The notes under the pieces are model-generated. The model was given only the letters and a program-made list of their open reading frames with translations. It was not told the DNA's origin and did not search any database. A DNA stretch of 60,180 bases, taken from Candidatus Zixiibacteriota bacterium (lineage in GTDB: Bacteria; Desulfobacterota; Binatia; UBA9968). The position numbers and the translations under genes are program-made. Of the stretch, positions 7,591 to 16,914 are shown piece after piece. Where the stretch lies: assembly GCA_035574315.1 (NCBI GenBank), contig DATLYW010000039.1, positions 1 to 60,180 on the forward strand, given 5' to 3'. Numbering within the stretch: the stretch's first letter is position 1; each line of letters begins with the position of its first letter.

Positions 7591-9000
7591 CTAAACCGAT
7601 GCCAGCGGAAGGACGACGGTGAACCTGCTGCCCTTGCCGAATTCGCTTTCAACCGAGATCGAGCCTCGCTGCAGCTCGACGATTTTCTTCGTGAGCGCGA
7701 GGCCGAGGCCCGTACCCTGGTAGTGGCGCCCGGGGCCGGTGTCCAGCTGCTCGAATTTGCCGAAGATGCGGGGGAGATCGTCCTCCCGGATGCCGATCCC
7801 GTCATCTTCCACCTGCAAGCGCAGGTCACCGGCCTCGTCGGTTTGCCACGATATCCGCACTTCGCCACCTTCGCGGCTGAATTTCACCGCGTTCGAGACG
7901 AGGTTGTAGAGGATCTGCTTGAACCGGGTCTGATCCAGGACGACGCGGTCCAGCCCCGGAACCGGTCGAACCGCGATCGTGACCCGTTTTCTCGCGGCGA
8001 AGGGCTTCATGATCGCGCAGACCTGGTCGACGGCGGTTTTCAAGGGGAACGGCTCGGGTTTCAACTCCAGCCGGTCCGCTTCGACCCTGGCGAGGTCGAG
8101 AATGTCGTTGATGAGGTCGAGCAGGTGCCGGCCGCTGGCGAGGATGTCGTCGAGATACTCGCGCTGTCGGGGGTTGAGGGGACCAGCCTTTTCGTCGCGA
8201 ATCAGCTCGGTGAAACCGATGATCGCGTTCAGAGGGGTCCGGAGCTCATGGGACATGTTGGCGAGGAAATCCGATTTCACCCGATCCGAGTGTTCGGCGC
8301 GCTCCTTCGCGCGGCGCAACTCGGCGGTGCGCTCCGCCACCGCTTCTTCCAAGGTGGCGTTAAGCTTGCGTATTTCTTCCTCGATGAGCTTGCGCTCGGT
8401 GATGTCCAGGGTGACTGCAACCACGATGACCCCGGCTCGGGCCATGCCGGGCTCGTACCAGACGGCGTAATGGCGCTTCACGCCGGCGGCACCCGGCTCC
8501 GGCAGCGCCAGCTCGTAGTGGACTCGTTCTCCGCCGAAAGCACGTTGCAGTTGCGGCTGCACCCGTTCCTCATAAATGTTGCCGAGGGCGGCGGCCACCG
8601 GCTGCCCAACGAGACGATCGGCGTCGGATCCCAGAGCGGCCGCGTACGCCGGGTTCGCGTAGAGATAGCTGTGCTTCGCGTCGATGATGGCGAGGCCAAC
8701 CCGCGCCGTCTCGGTGATCGCGCTCAGGCGCAGCTCGCTTTCGCGCAGCGCGGACTCCGATCGCTCCCGGGCTTCGGCCTCGGCGGCCCACCGGTTTAGC
8801 TGGCTTCGCAATGTAAGGTAAAGCAGCGCGGCGGTCACGGTGACGAAAGCCCATCCCTTGTAGGTTTGCGCGATCGAAAGCGTAGCCGGGTCGGAGACGA
8901 GGGAAAACAGGAGGCGATCCGAAAGCAGGATCCATAGCACCGCGACGAGCCAGTAAAACAGGCTCGTCCGCAACGTCACTCGCGACAGCTTGTCTTTCAT
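7591..9000 (-). CDS. Membrane-bound PAS sensor histidine kinase
   Basis: The 469-residue kinase has two transmembrane helices (about 14-36 and 48-66) with little periplasmic loop between them. A PAS domain follows (about 88-205, ending VAVTLDITERK), then a coiled coil (about 206-240), HisKA with SHELRTPLNAIIGF (phospho-acceptor His251), and HATPase_c with NLVSNAVKF, DDGIGI and GTGLGLAL boxes. It lacks a receiver domain. No response-regulator gene is adjacent, so it is an orphan kinase. The short loop suggests cytoplasmic or membrane sensing through PAS. It is the last gene before the msrPQ pair on the same strand. Confidence 0.92.
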   Translation of the reverse strand: MKDKLSRVTLRTSLFYWLVAVLWILLSDRLLFSLVSDPATLSIAQTYKGWAFVTVTAALLYLTLRSQLNRWAAEAEARERSESALRESELRLSAITETARVGLAIIDAKHSYLYANPAYAAALGSDADRLVGQPVAAALGNIYEERVQPQLQRAFGGERVHYELALPEPGAAGVKRHYAVWYEPGMARAGVIVVAVTLDITERKLIEEEIRKLNATLEEAVAERTAELRRAKERAEHSDRVKSDFLANMSHELRTPLNAIIGFTELIRDEKAGPLNPRQREYLDDILASGRHLLDLINDILDLARVEADRLELKPEPFPLKTAVDQVCAIMKPFAARKRVTIAVRPVPGLDRVVLDQTRFKQILYNLVSNAVKFSREGGEVRISWQTDEAGDLRLQVEDDGIGIREDDLPRIFGKFEQLDTGPGRHYQGTGLGLALTKKIVELQRGSISVESEFGKGSRFTVVLPLASV

Positions 9001-9255
9001 GTGTCGATCGGCCGCCGCGGCGAAGAGTCAGCGGCCCACAGGCTCCGAGGCGCGCAATAACGTCCGCACGAATTCGATCCTGTCACCCCGGGCAAAGGAT
9101 ATCACAAACCAGGCCGTTCGCGTAAAACAGCGGACCCAGGGGAGGGGTCGTGACGGATCGGCGCACAGCGAAACCGGGCATCAAAAGACCGAAGCCGCAA
9201 GCGCCGTTTTTGCCGGAGGCCAAACCCCGGGACGCGAAGGAGAGCCCTGCGCGGC

Positions 9256-9978
9256 TCAGGGTGCGGAAGTGGTGCGCTCGGGACGGAGTTCCGCGGCCGG
9301 GGCGGGGCGTCGGCGCGCGGGACGCGCCGCGAGCAACCGGAAGACGAGGCGAAACCCGAGGAGAAACGCCAGCACGATGCCGTACCGGAGAGGGCGGCGG
9401 ACGTCGGCTTTGACGAGCCAGTAGAAATGGATCACGCCGGCGGCGGCGGAGACGTACACCAGGTAGTGCAGCTGCTGCCAGCGGCGGCCAAGGCGGCGGA
9501 CCATGGCGGCGGTCGAGGTCACAGCCAGCGGAATCATCAGCGAAAAGCCGATGAAGCCCGCGGTCACGTAGGGACGTTTGACCACGTCTCTGGCGATTCG
9601 CTCGAAATCGAAGAAATGATCCAGGACGACGAAGGTGGCGAAGTGCAGGCAGGCGTAGAAGAACGCGAACAGGCCGAGCATACGGCGCAGCTTGACGAGG
9701 TCGTTCCAGCCCGAGATCCTGCGAAGCGGCGTGACGCTCAGCGTCAGGAGGAGAAAGATCAAGGCCCACGAGCCCGTGAAACGGGTGATCGCCTCGATCG
9801 GGTTCACGCCGAGATTGTCCGACGCGCCATCGTAGAGCAGTTGCGTGAACGGAAAGAGGCAGGCGAGAAAAACCGCAGGTTTCAAAAGCTTCAAGTTCGA
9901 GCCGTGCCGAGCCGCTGCGCGGCGGTCAAAAGGTTCAAATCGTTCAAGCCGTTCAAAGCGCAACGGTCTTTGAACCAT
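9256..9978 (-). CDS. msrQ: MsrQ, haem-binding membrane subunit of the MsrPQ methionine sulfoxide reductase
   Basis: The 240-residue frame encodes about six helices with the ferric-reductase-like pattern of MsrQ/YedZ. Segments include NPIEAITRFTGSWALIFLLLTLSVTPLRR, then RRMLGLFAFFYACLHFATFVVLD, then WQQLHYLVYVSAAAGVIHFYWLVKAD, with the haem-ligand histidines. MsrQ passes electrons from the quinone pool or a flavin reductase to MsrP, which repairs oxidised methionines in the periplasm. It begins 4 bp after msrP. The first 30 or so residues (RFERLERFEPFDRR) are not typical and are encoded by a short repeat array. The true start may be an in-frame TTG near the sequence LKLLKPAVF. Confidence 0.88.
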   Translation of the reverse strand: MVQRPLRFERLERFEPFDRRAAARHGSNLKLLKPAVFLACLFPFTQLLYDGASDNLGVNPIEAITRFTGSWALIFLLLTLSVTPLRRISGWNDLVKLRRMLGLFAFFYACLHFATFVVLDHFFDFERIARDVVKRPYVTAGFIGFSLMIPLAVTSTAAMVRRLGRRWQQLHYLVYVSAAAGVIHFYWLVKADVRRPLRYGIVLAFLLGFRLVFRLLAARPARRRPAPAAELRPERTTSAP

Positions 9979-9983
9979 TGAAC
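9925..9983. repeat. Imperfect GTTCAA repeat array at the msrP/msrQ junction
   Basis: GTTCAA or close variants recur every 8-10 bases (GGTCAAAAG, GTTCAAAT, CGTTCAAG, CGTTCAAAG), followed by inverted copies (CTTTGAAC, ATTGAAC). GTTCAAAG (9951-9958) and CTTTGAAC (9968-9975) form a perfect 8-bp inverted repeat directly before the msrQ ATG. The array is coding for the odd MsrQ N-terminus. Confidence 0.6.
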
Positions 9984-10915
9984 TAGTAGTATTTCTTGAG
10001 ATCCATTCCTTTGTACAGGTGCGCGACCTGATCGGCGTAGCCGTTGAACATGAGGGTCTTTCGCCGGAAGAATTCTCCGATCCGTCGTTCAGTCGCCTGG
10101 CTCCAGCGCGGGTGATCGACTTCGGGGTTGACGTTGGAATAAAAGCCGTACTCCTCCGGCTGCATGAGATTCCACGCGGTCGGCGGCTGCTTCTCCACGA
10201 AACGGATCCGTACGATCGACTTGATGCTCTTGAAGCCGTATTTCCACGGCACCACGAGGCGGATCGGAGCGCCGTTTTGCGGCAGCAGGATCTCGCCGTA
10301 AAGCCCGACGGAGAGGATGGTCAGGGGGTGCATGGCCTCGTCCATGCGCAACCCCTCGCTGTAGGGCCACTGGAGCACCGGATACCTCTGCCCGGGCATG
10401 CGCTTCGGATCGTAAAGCGTCAGGAACTGCACGTACCTGGCGTTGCCCGTCGGCTCGACCTGCTTGATCAGGGCGCTCAGCGGAAAGCCGACCCACGGAA
10501 TGACCATCGACCACGCCTCGACGCAACGCATGCGGTAGATTCTCTCCTCGAGCGGCGCCAGCTTCATGAGCGCGTCGATATCGTAGGTCCTGGGCTGCCT
10601 GACCTCGCCGTCGACGACGACCGTCCAGGGCCGCGTCGTGAGGTACTTCGCGTTTCGCGCCGGATCGCCTTTGTCGGTGCCGAGCTCGTAGAAGTTGTTG
10701 TAGGTGGTAATGTCCTTGAACGAGTTTTGCTTTTCGTTCGTGCTGTAAGGGCTCTTTCTTAGATCGGGGAGCTTTTGCCCGGCCGTCGCGCGTCCGCCGG
10801 CGAGAAAGCTGCCCGCGGCGGCCGATGAGGCGAGAATGAACTGCCGCCGGTTCAGGTAAAGCTCCTTGCTGGTGATCTCGGAGGGACGGATATCGCTGGG
10901 CTTCTTGATGAGCAT
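9983..10915 (-). CDS. msrP: MsrP, periplasmic molybdopterin methionine sulfoxide reductase
   Basis: I start at ATG 10915, which has GGAGGAG seven bases upstream; a TTG one codon earlier is less likely. The 310-residue protein carries a Tat signal ([20 protein letters not shown]) and the oxidoreductase molybdopterin-binding core. The molybdenum-ligand cysteine lies in [19 protein letters not shown], and later [13 protein letters not shown] and AYGF-like YGFYSNVNP segments match the YedY family. It reduces methionine sulfoxide in periplasmic proteins, with electrons from MsrQ, encoded 4 bp downstream. The length is normal. The Tat system and molybdenum cofactor synthesis must be encoded elsewhere. 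Confidence 0.93.
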   Translation of the reverse strand: MLIKKPSDIRPSEITSKELYLNRRQFILASSAAAGSFLAGGRATAGQKLPDLRKSPYSTNEKQNSFKDITTYNNFYELGTDKGDPARNAKYLTTRPWTVVVDGEVRQPRTYDIDALMKLAPLEERIYRMRCVEAWSMVIPWVGFPLSALIKQVEPTGNARYVQFLTLYDPKRMPGQRYPVLQWPYSEGLRMDEAMHPLTILSVGLYGEILLPQNGAPIRLVVPWKYGFKSIKSIVRIRFVEKQPPTAWNLMQPEEYGFYSNVNPEVDHPRWSQATERRIGEFFRRKTLMFNGYADQVAHLYKGMDLKKYY

Positions 10916-11328
10916 CAAGCTTCTCCTCCCGGGTGCCGCGGTCGGCCGCGCAATCCCGCGTGGTTTTCGCCCGGACTTCGCGGTTGCGGTCGACGCGGGA
11001 CGCGATGGCGCCTGTGCGCCGCCTCCGAGCGCGTATCGATCAGGACGCTTCCATCAAAGCCCGCGCTTGACGACGCCTCGTGTGTGCCTGCCTCTTCAAC
11101 TCTCCGGGATTGTCCCTCGCTTCGCAGGCTCGACAGCGGACCTGGATCCCGACGTCCGGGCTTATTTTACGGCTGCCGCAGCGACCGGTCCAGAGGCCGT
11201 AGCCTGGGCGCACACCGATATAAAAACCAGAAACCACCCCCTGGACGCAAGAGCGAGCGCTATCGGTACCGGGCACCCGGCGGGCAATCGTGCGCGGAAC
11301 CGTAAACGCTCGCGGCAGAGAGGCCTGC
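10916..11328. other. 413-bp region without a recognised gene, with a possible msrP promoter
   Basis: No open reading frame here resembles a protein family. On the minus strand TGGACC (11192-11187) and TAAAAT (11169-11164) are 17 bp apart and could drive msrP with a long leader of about 250 nt. A TATAAA on the plus strand near 11219 has no partner box. Nothing else was identified. Confidence 0.35.
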
Positions 11329-11538
11329 TCAGTGGAGAAAGCGGTTTGCGAGCGGCTCGCTGTTCGGGTCGTAGAAGTCGCCCAGACGAGATCCGTTCCT
11401 GAGGATCTGGATCAAAGCCTGCCGCGCGATCTCGTATCCTTCCTTGTCGCTGTCGGAGTATTCGAAGGCAACCTCTCCGGCCGCCGCGATCAGCTCGCTC
11501 AAGGTCGCTGCAAATCCCGCCGCATTGGACTTCAGCAT
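11329..11538 (-). CDS. Small hypothetical protein (69 residues)
   Basis: This ATG-initiated frame encodes a soluble, mildly acidic, mostly helical protein (LKSNAAGFAATLSELIAAAG, then DSDKEGYEIARQALIQILRNG, then DFYDPNSEPLANRF). The amino-acid composition is protein-like and unlike the Arg/Pro/Ala-rich shadow frames around it. A weak GGACGGGG lies upstream. No family was recognised. It stands between the msrP upstream region and mtgA on the same strand. It could be a small regulator or a family of unknown function. Confidence 0.5.
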   Translation of the reverse strand: MLKSNAAGFAATLSELIAAAGEVAFEYSDSDKEGYEIARQALIQILRNGSRLGDFYDPNSEPLANRFLH

Positions 11539-11613
11539 GGGTCCGGACCCCGTCCTTTCATCCTTTTAGACGTTTTTCAGATAGAAACCGTTCAGCGGGG
11601 CGGCTTGTCTCTT

Positions 11614-12381
11614 TCAGGGTGCGGTGCCGGCGGGCCAAGCGGGCGAGAAGCCGTCGTTTTTTTTGAGTAACGGCGTTTCTTTCAGAACGGCGTAGCTGGC
11701 CTCGCTGATGTGCCCGACGCGCGCCATGCGGCTCAAGATGAGGTTGCGCCGAAGGAGAACCCCTTTCTCGCGCCATTCGCGAGGATTCGGCAAGAGCGCC
11801 GCCAGCGTCGCGCCCTCGACTTCGTCGAGGGCCGAGGCGGGTTTGCCGAAATAACGGTGCGCCGCCGCCTCGGCGCCGTAAACGTTCGGTCCCCACTCGA
11901 CCACGTTGAGATAGAGCTCGAAGATCCGCCGTTTGGAAAGCGCGCGCTCGAGCCGCCAGGCGATTACGATCTCCCTGGCCTTGCGCAGCGGATTTTTCGA
12001 CGGGCTGAGATAGAGATTGCGGGCGAGCTGCATGGTGATCGTGCTCCCGCCCCGCCTGAAGCTCAACGTCTCCCAATCCTTTTTGAACGCCTCGCGCAGC
12101 TCGTTGAGGTCGACCCCGCTGTGACTGAAGAACGCCGCGTCCTCACTGAGCAGCACGGCTTTTTTCAGGTGCTCGGAGATCGCGCCGTACGGCACCCAGA
12201 TCTGCTGGCGCGGCCTGTGGATTTTCTTTTCACGGTACTCGCGGTCGCGCAGCTCCATGAGCGCCGTGGTCCGGGGGTTTTGCCGCCGAAGCGGCGCTAC
12301 GTCCGGCAGCGACGCGTAGAAGTAAAACAGGAGCGCGGCAAAGGCCGCGAGCAACAGGCTCTTAAGAAGCACTCTCTTCAT
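11614..12381 (-). CDS. mtgA: Monofunctional biosynthetic peptidoglycan transglycosylase
   Basis: From the ATG at 12381 the protein has 255 residues: one N-terminal membrane anchor (KSLLLAAFAALLFYFYASL) and a single GT51 domain. The catalytic Glu lies in LLSEDAAFFSHSGVD, followed by RRGGSTITMQLARNLYLS, RALSKRRIFELYLNVVEWG and YGAEAAAHRYFGKPA. It should polymerise glycan strands from lipid II at the inner membrane and lacks the transpeptidase domain of class A PBPs. Its start overlaps the end of mutY by 20 bp, so the two are probably one transcript. The C-terminal tail after LPNPREW is of normal length. Confidence 0.93.
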   Translation of the reverse strand: MKRVLLKSLLLAAFAALLFYFYASLPDVAPLRRQNPRTTALMELRDREYREKKIHRPRQQIWVPYGAISEHLKKAVLLSEDAAFFSHSGVDLNELREAFKKDWETLSFRRGGSTITMQLARNLYLSPSKNPLRKAREIVIAWRLERALSKRRIFELYLNVVEWGPNVYGAEAAAHRYFGKPASALDEVEGATLAALLPNPREWREKGVLLRRNLILSRMARVGHISEASYAVLKETPLLKKNDGFSPAWPAGTAP

Positions 12382-13420
12382 AGCGCGTCGCAAGAGCCGC
12401 GGCCTTCGCGGTCATGGCCGAGATCGCCTCCCGCCGCAGGCTTCGCGGCGTGAACCAGCGCCAGCGGCCGTCGGGAGGGTCCAATCGATCGGACGGGCCA
12501 GCGGAGAACAGGAAAACCGGAGCGACGATGCGCCGATCGGTTATCGTGTGGCGAAAAGCTCCGATTCGGCGGCACGAAGGCAGGGCTCCTCCGAGGCCGG
12601 AGAGATGACGGCGCAGAGTTTCAGCGACCGTTTCGCGACCCGATCTTTCCCCGCCCGGAAACTCCCAGAGGCCGGGAAGGATTCCCTTGCGGTCGCGCCG
12701 CCGGAGAAGCCATTTGCCGTCGTGCCGGATCACCGCCAGAGGCCATGTGACGTGCCGGAAACAACGGGAACGAGACGGCGGGCGCACACGACCTCTCGCG
12801 GCGGCGAAGCGACACTCGACCGAAACCGGGCACGCCGGGCAACGCGGCCTGCTCGGCACGCAGATCGTCGCGCCCAGGTCCATGAGAGCCTGATTGAAAT
12901 CCCCCGGGCGGCGCCTCGAAATGAGGCGCCCCGCGGCGCGGCGCAAGGAGCGCTCACCGCGGATTTGCAGCGCCCGCCCGAGGACGCGCCGGGCGTTGCC
13001 GTCGAGGGCTGGAATCGGGCGGTCGAAGGCGATGCTGGCGATCGCGGCCGCCGTGTAGTCGCCGATGCCGGGCAGGGAGCGGAGCGCTGCGTATTCGGAA
13101 GGCAGCTTTCCCGCAAAGCGGCGGCCGATTTCCCGGGCCGCCCGGCAGAGATTTTCGGCGCGGCGATAATAGCCCAGGCCGGACCAGAGAGCCAGGACCC
13201 TGCGGGGCGCGGCGCGACGGAGCGCGGCGAGATCGGGCAGCACTCGAAGGAAACGCTCGTAATACGGCACCACGGTCGCGACCTGGGTTTGCTGCAGCAT
13301 GGTCTCGGCAATCCAGACGGCGTACGGGTCCCGCGTGCGGCGCCACGGAAGGTCGCGTCGGGTTCGATCGTACCATCGCAGGAGCTTCAGGCGAAACTGG
13401 AGGGCCAGCGGCTTCGGCAT
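12362..13420 (-). CDS. mutY: A/G-specific adenine DNA glycosylase
   Basis: Starting at ATG 13420 (MPKPLALQFRLKLLRWYD) the protein has 352 residues. It shows the helix-hairpin-helix core (ETMLQQTQVATVVPYYERF, LPGIGDYTAAAIASIAF with the catalytic Asp downstream in FNQALMDLGATIC). The [4Fe-4S] loop C-x6-C-x2-C-x5-C is in CVPSRPRCPACPVSVEC. The C-terminal NUDIX-like domain (GLWEFPGGERSGRET) recognises 8-oxoguanine. MutY removes adenine mispaired with 8-oxoG. A TTG four codons upstream is an alternative start. It overlaps mtgA downstream. Confidence 0.94.
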   Translation of the reverse strand: MPKPLALQFRLKLLRWYDRTRRDLPWRRTRDPYAVWIAETMLQQTQVATVVPYYERFLRVLPDLAALRRAAPRRVLALWSGLGYYRRAENLCRAAREIGRRFAGKLPSEYAALRSLPGIGDYTAAAIASIAFDRPIPALDGNARRVLGRALQIRGERSLRRAAGRLISRRRPGDFNQALMDLGATICVPSRPRCPACPVSVECRFAAARGRVRPPSRSRCFRHVTWPLAVIRHDGKWLLRRRDRKGILPGLWEFPGGERSGRETVAETLRRHLSGLGGALPSCRRIGAFRHTITDRRIVAPVFLFSAGPSDRLDPPDGRWRWFTPRSLRREAISAMTAKAAALATRYEESAS

Positions 13421-13509
13421 TCGTGCGGTCAAACGGCTTTCGGCGGCACGGGTACTTTAAACGAAAATTCGCGGGAACACGAACCGGCGACGAGCTGCGG
13501 CCGGCGGAG

Positions 13510-14685
13510 CTAGCTGCCGCTTTCCGGCGGCTCCGGCAGCCCGAAAAAGTACCAGGCGACCAGGATCAAAAACCCGAAGAGTTCCGGTAACGAGGGAGAG
13601 ATACGAATCAGGGCTCCCGCGAGCATGCCGCCCAGGGACGAGCCGATAAAGCCGAAGAAGGTATACAGCCCGGTCGCCGTTCCCCGCCCGAGGGCCGGGA
13701 TTCTCTGCGTGAGGAAAGCGGGAAGGATGGGTTGAAAGAGGCTGTAGCCCAGGAAGAACGCCGCACCGCTGACGTAGAGCATGAAGTCGTACTGCGCGCC
13801 GAAGAGATAGGCCGCGTAGCCGCCGGTCGCGGCGATCCAGCCGATCAGCGCGGCCAGGCGGAGCGTGCCGCGATTTTCGGCTCGCCGCATGTAGGGAAAG
13901 ATCACGGCCGCGCTGGGAAGGAAGATAACCAGATAGACCCTCCAGAGCTGAGAGCGGTCGAGGCCCAGATCCGTCCAGCTCAGCGGATAAGTGAAGAAGA
14001 ACATGTTGAGGGCGAGCGAAAGAACGAACGCCGCGACGAAGATGCGGCGCAGGCTGGCGTCGGCCAGCATCGGACCGATCGGCAGCGGGCGCTCCTTTCG
14101 CATGCTCGAGTCGCCACGGGGAAACGTCAGCGCCGCGAGAATCGTTGCGAGAACGCCGAGACCGCCCAGGATGTAAAACAGACCGCCGATGCCGACCCTG
14201 GCGGCAAGGATCGGTCCTCCCAGAATGCCGAGCATGAACGCGCCGCCGACCGCGATTCCGGTGATCGTGAACGCCTGGGTGCGGACCGTCGAGCGCGTGA
14301 GGTCCGCCAGCGCGGCGAGGGCCACCGAACCGACGGCCCCGCCGCCCTGGATCGCCCGGGCGAGGATCAGCTCGTAGATGTCGCGGGCGAGCGCGCAGGC
14401 GAGGCTTCCCGCAGCGAACATCGCCAGACCCGCGACCAGCACGGGCCGCCGTCCCCAGCGGTCGCTCGCCCAGCCCAGCGGCACCTGAAAGAGGCACTGC
14501 GACAGGGCGTAGACGCCGAAGGCGACGCCCGCCAGCGGGATGGTCGCGGAGGGGTAACGCACGACGTAGGCGCTGAAGATCGGCAGAATCAGGAAAATCC
14601 CGAGCAGCCGCAGCGCCGATATGAAGCTCACGACGAGCACCGGCCCCAGCTCCGCCCGATTGAACGAGTAGCGGCTCTCAGACAA
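13510..14685 (-). CDS. MFS transporter
   Basis: The 391-residue protein has twelve predicted helices and the MFS motif A GWASDRWGRRPVLVAGL between helices 2 and 3. It opens MSESRYSFNRAELGPVLVVSFISALRLLGIFLILPIFSAYV, typical of drug-efflux type MFS proteins. The start codon is TTG, which fits the family N-terminus, but the ribosome binding site is weak. The substrate cannot be inferred. It lies between mutY and the mscS-like gene on the same strand, with gaps of 89 and 95 bp. Confidence 0.85.
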   Translation of the reverse strand: MSESRYSFNRAELGPVLVVSFISALRLLGIFLILPIFSAYVVRYPSATIPLAGVAFGVYALSQCLFQVPLGWASDRWGRRPVLVAGLAMFAAGSLACALARDIYELILARAIQGGGAVGSVALAALADLTRSTVRTQAFTITGIAVGGAFMLGILGGPILAARVGIGGLFYILGGLGVLATILAALTFPRGDSSMRKERPLPIGPMLADASLRRIFVAAFVLSLALNMFFFTYPLSWTDLGLDRSQLWRVYLVIFLPSAAVIFPYMRRAENRGTLRLAALIGWIAATGGYAAYLFGAQYDFMLYVSGAAFFLGYSLFQPILPAFLTQRIPALGRGTATGLYTFFGFIGSSLGGMLAGALIRISPSLPELFGFLILVAWYFFGLPEPPESGS

Positions 14686-14780
14686 AGCTTACGGTCTTTC
14701 GGTCAGGGATTGCGCGACATGCGATTCCCGTCAATTTACACCGTCTGAAGAAAATGGAAAGGGACCTCGGGCCGAGCGCC

Positions 14781-15698
14781 TCACGACGTCCGGCCCGCCG
14801 GCGCGCCGGGGCGCACGGCCTCCGGGGCTTGCGCCACGTGGACCACCCGGTGCGGATACGGAATCTCGATGCCTTCGGCGTCGAACGCCTTCTTCAGCCG
14901 CCGCCGGTATTCGCGCCCGACGGTGAATTGCTGGAGCGGCAGCGTTTTGAGGCGCGCCTTGATCGTGACCGCCGATTCCCCGAAGCTGTCCACCCCGAAG
15001 ATCTCGATCGGCTCGAGCATCGCGGAGCCGTACTGAGGGTCGGCCCGCATCTCCTCGGACACCCGCTGCATGACGTCGATGACGCGGTCGGTATCCTCGC
15101 GGTAGCCGACGCCGACGTCGATGACGTAACCGGACCACTCCTTGGTCATGTTCGCCAGCGTGTTGATCGAGCCGTTGGGAAAGACGTGCACCACGCCCGC
15201 GAGATCGCGCAGCACCACGGTGCGGAACGAGATCGCTTCGACGAGGCCGCCGGTGCCGTTGATGATCGCGACGTCGCCGACGCGGATCTGGTTCTCCAGG
15301 ATCAGGAAGAAGCCGCTGACGAGATCGCGCACCAGATGCTGCGCGCCGAAGCCGACGGCGATGCCGACGATGCCGGCGCCCGCCAGGATGGGCCCGACGT
15401 CGACCCCGACCTCGCCGAGCGCCACCAGGGTGGCGACGAACCAGACCACGCAGACGATGATCGTCCAGAGAACGCTGGTAAGCGTCACGATTCTCTTGGC
15501 CCCCGCGCCCGGCACGGTTTCGGTAGCCTGGGCGGCGCGGGTGAGAAGCGCTTCCATCCGCCTGAGGGGCAAGCGGAGCAGCTTGAGCCCGAAATAGGCG
15601 GCGGCGAGGATCAGCACGATCCGCACCGCGGCGATCCCGAAACTCACGCTCAAATCGAGCAGCCTCGCGATAAAGCGTTCCGACAAGAGAGCTGGCAT
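14781..15698 (-). CDS. MscS family mechanosensitive channel
   Basis: I place the start at ATG 15698, directly behind GGAGGAGACGGC, which gives 305 residues; a longer frame to 15830 adds an Arg-rich stretch without family character. There are three or four N-terminal helices. The pore-lining helix and beta domain follow: GPILAGAGIVGIAVGFGAQHLVRDLVSGFFLILENQIRVGDVAIINGTGGLVEAISFRTVVLRD. The C-terminal domain has PIEIFGVDSFGESAVTIKARLKT. MscS channels release solutes on hypo-osmotic shock. The form is close to the small-channel size. Confidence 0.9.
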   Translation of the reverse strand: MPALLSERFIARLLDLSVSFGIAAVRIVLILAAAYFGLKLLRLPLRRMEALLTRAAQATETVPGAGAKRIVTLTSVLWTIIVCVVWFVATLVALGEVGVDVGPILAGAGIVGIAVGFGAQHLVRDLVSGFFLILENQIRVGDVAIINGTGGLVEAISFRTVVLRDLAGVVHVFPNGSINTLANMTKEWSGYVIDVGVGYREDTDRVIDVMQRVSEEMRADPQYGSAMLEPIEIFGVDSFGESAVTIKARLKTLPLQQFTVGREYRRRLKKAFDAEGIEIPYPHRVVHVAQAPEAVRPGAPAGRTS

Positions 15699-15807
15699 GC
15701 CGTCTCCTCCTGCTTGGGTTCTCGGTTTCGCGCCCCGCGGCGCCCGCGCCGACCGAGGCTTACGCGCGCGCAGGGCGGTCGCGCCGGATTCGGATCGCCG
15801 CACCCTA

Positions 15808-16602
15808 TCACGGCTCGCCCGGCGGCTCACCCTCGATCAACCGCGCCACCGGCGCCAGCCAGGGATCGCCCGCGATCAGCCGCAGGAAGTTCCGCCGCGT
15901 CAGGGCGACCGCCGCGCCGAAGGAGACTCCCTTGAGGGCCGCGAGCGCTGTCGCCACTTCCTTGAGGTGGCGGGGCATGCCGGAGGTGCCGACCAGCCAT
16001 TTGAGGCCGCCGGGATTGTCGGTTTCGAGCAGGAGGCGGTCGTCGGGGATCTGCCGCGCCACCGTCCGGATCGTCTCGGAGTAGAGCAGCTCGACGCCGA
16101 CGGTGAAATAGGCGCCGAGCTCCGCCAGAGCCCGCAGGATGTCCAGGGGACCGGAATACCAGTGGACGATCGCACGACTGACGTTGTAGCGCTCCAGGAG
16201 ATCGAGCACTTCCCGCTCCGCGCCTTTCGTGTGGAGGTTTACCGCCTTGCGCTGCTCTCGCGCGGCGGCGAGAAAATAGGCGAACACGCGGCGCTGGGCC
16301 GGGTACGTGGCGGCGTCGCGAACCCAGTGGAAGTCGAGCCCGATCTCTCCCAGCAAAGGGCTTTCCTCGATCAGCGGGGCCGCTTCCCGGAGCCGTTCCG
16401 CGTACCGCGCCGCCCGCGCGGGGTGGATGCCGAAGCCGGGAACGACGAGAGGGGAGCGCTCGGCGATCCGCCGCGTCTCGAGGTACGACGGGACGTCGGA
16501 GGCGACCGCGATCGTGAGGACGCGCTCGGCTTCGATCTCTTGCAAGGCCCGCGGCAGATCGTTCCCGTACTTGTCGAGATGAACGTGCGCGTCGATCAGC
16601 AT
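15808..16602 (-). CDS. TatD family metal-dependent hydrolase
   Basis: The start is the ATG at 16602, immediately before the metal-binding MLIDAHVHLDKYG (HxH). The longer frame to 16749 adds non-family sequence. The 264-residue protein carries LGEIGLDFHW (metal-bridging Glu), AVNLHTKGAE, IVHWYSG and LLLETDNPGG (final metal Asp), as in TatD amidohydrolases. Characterised members are Mg2+-dependent 3'-5' DNases or quality-control nucleases. The gene diverges from the ABC importer that starts at 16915. Confidence 0.85.
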   Translation of the reverse strand: MLIDAHVHLDKYGNDLPRALQEIEAERVLTIAVASDVPSYLETRRIAERSPLVVPGFGIHPARAARYAERLREAAPLIEESPLLGEIGLDFHWVRDAATYPAQRRVFAYFLAAAREQRKAVNLHTKGAEREVLDLLERYNVSRAIVHWYSGPLDILRALAELGAYFTVGVELLYSETIRTVARQIPDDRLLLETDNPGGLKWLVGTSGMPRHLKEVATALAALKGVSFGAAVALTRRNFLRLIAGDPWLAPVARLIEGEPPGEP

Positions 16603-16914
16603 CTTCAGCGCCCGGCCCGGCGAGGCCGGAGCCGGCCGGCGCCGGCAGAAGCGCACCGGCACCCGTTCCGGCGCCGTAAAAGAGCCGGCCCGAACGAGCG
16701 ATGGCCGCGACGCCGCGTTCGACGCCGCCCTCGCTGTCCGGCCCGCCACGTCGCGGCTTCATCATCGCGGCGGCGGCCTTCAAAGTCAATGCGCCGGGCG
16801 CCGACGGGCCCTTTTTTCGATGGAAAATCGATTGCAGTTCACGTAAGATCACGCTGGTTCGAAGCGTTATCGGACGGTGCGCCGTCGAAAATCGGAGGAG
16901 CGAGGAGAGAAGGT
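16603..16914. other. 312-bp divergent intergenic region
   Basis: No gene is recognised. The region separates the TatD-like gene from the ABC importer. A weak plus-strand pair, TGGAAA then TAAGAT 17 bp later (about 16820-16850), might serve the importer. The importer's ribosome binding site is strong (GGAGGAGCGAGGAGAGAAGG). Confidence 0.3.

Noticed and set aside
16840..16875. GGTTCGAAG as a possible tRNA T-loop
   Set aside because: No acceptor, D or anticodon stems can be formed around it, and no CCA or cloverleaf spacing is present.
15697..16914. A long in-frame N-terminal extension of the NitT/TauT-type binding protein
   Set aside because: It runs antisense to the TatD-like gene and reads as a shadow. 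ATG 16915 has a strong ribosome binding site and opens a proper signal peptide.
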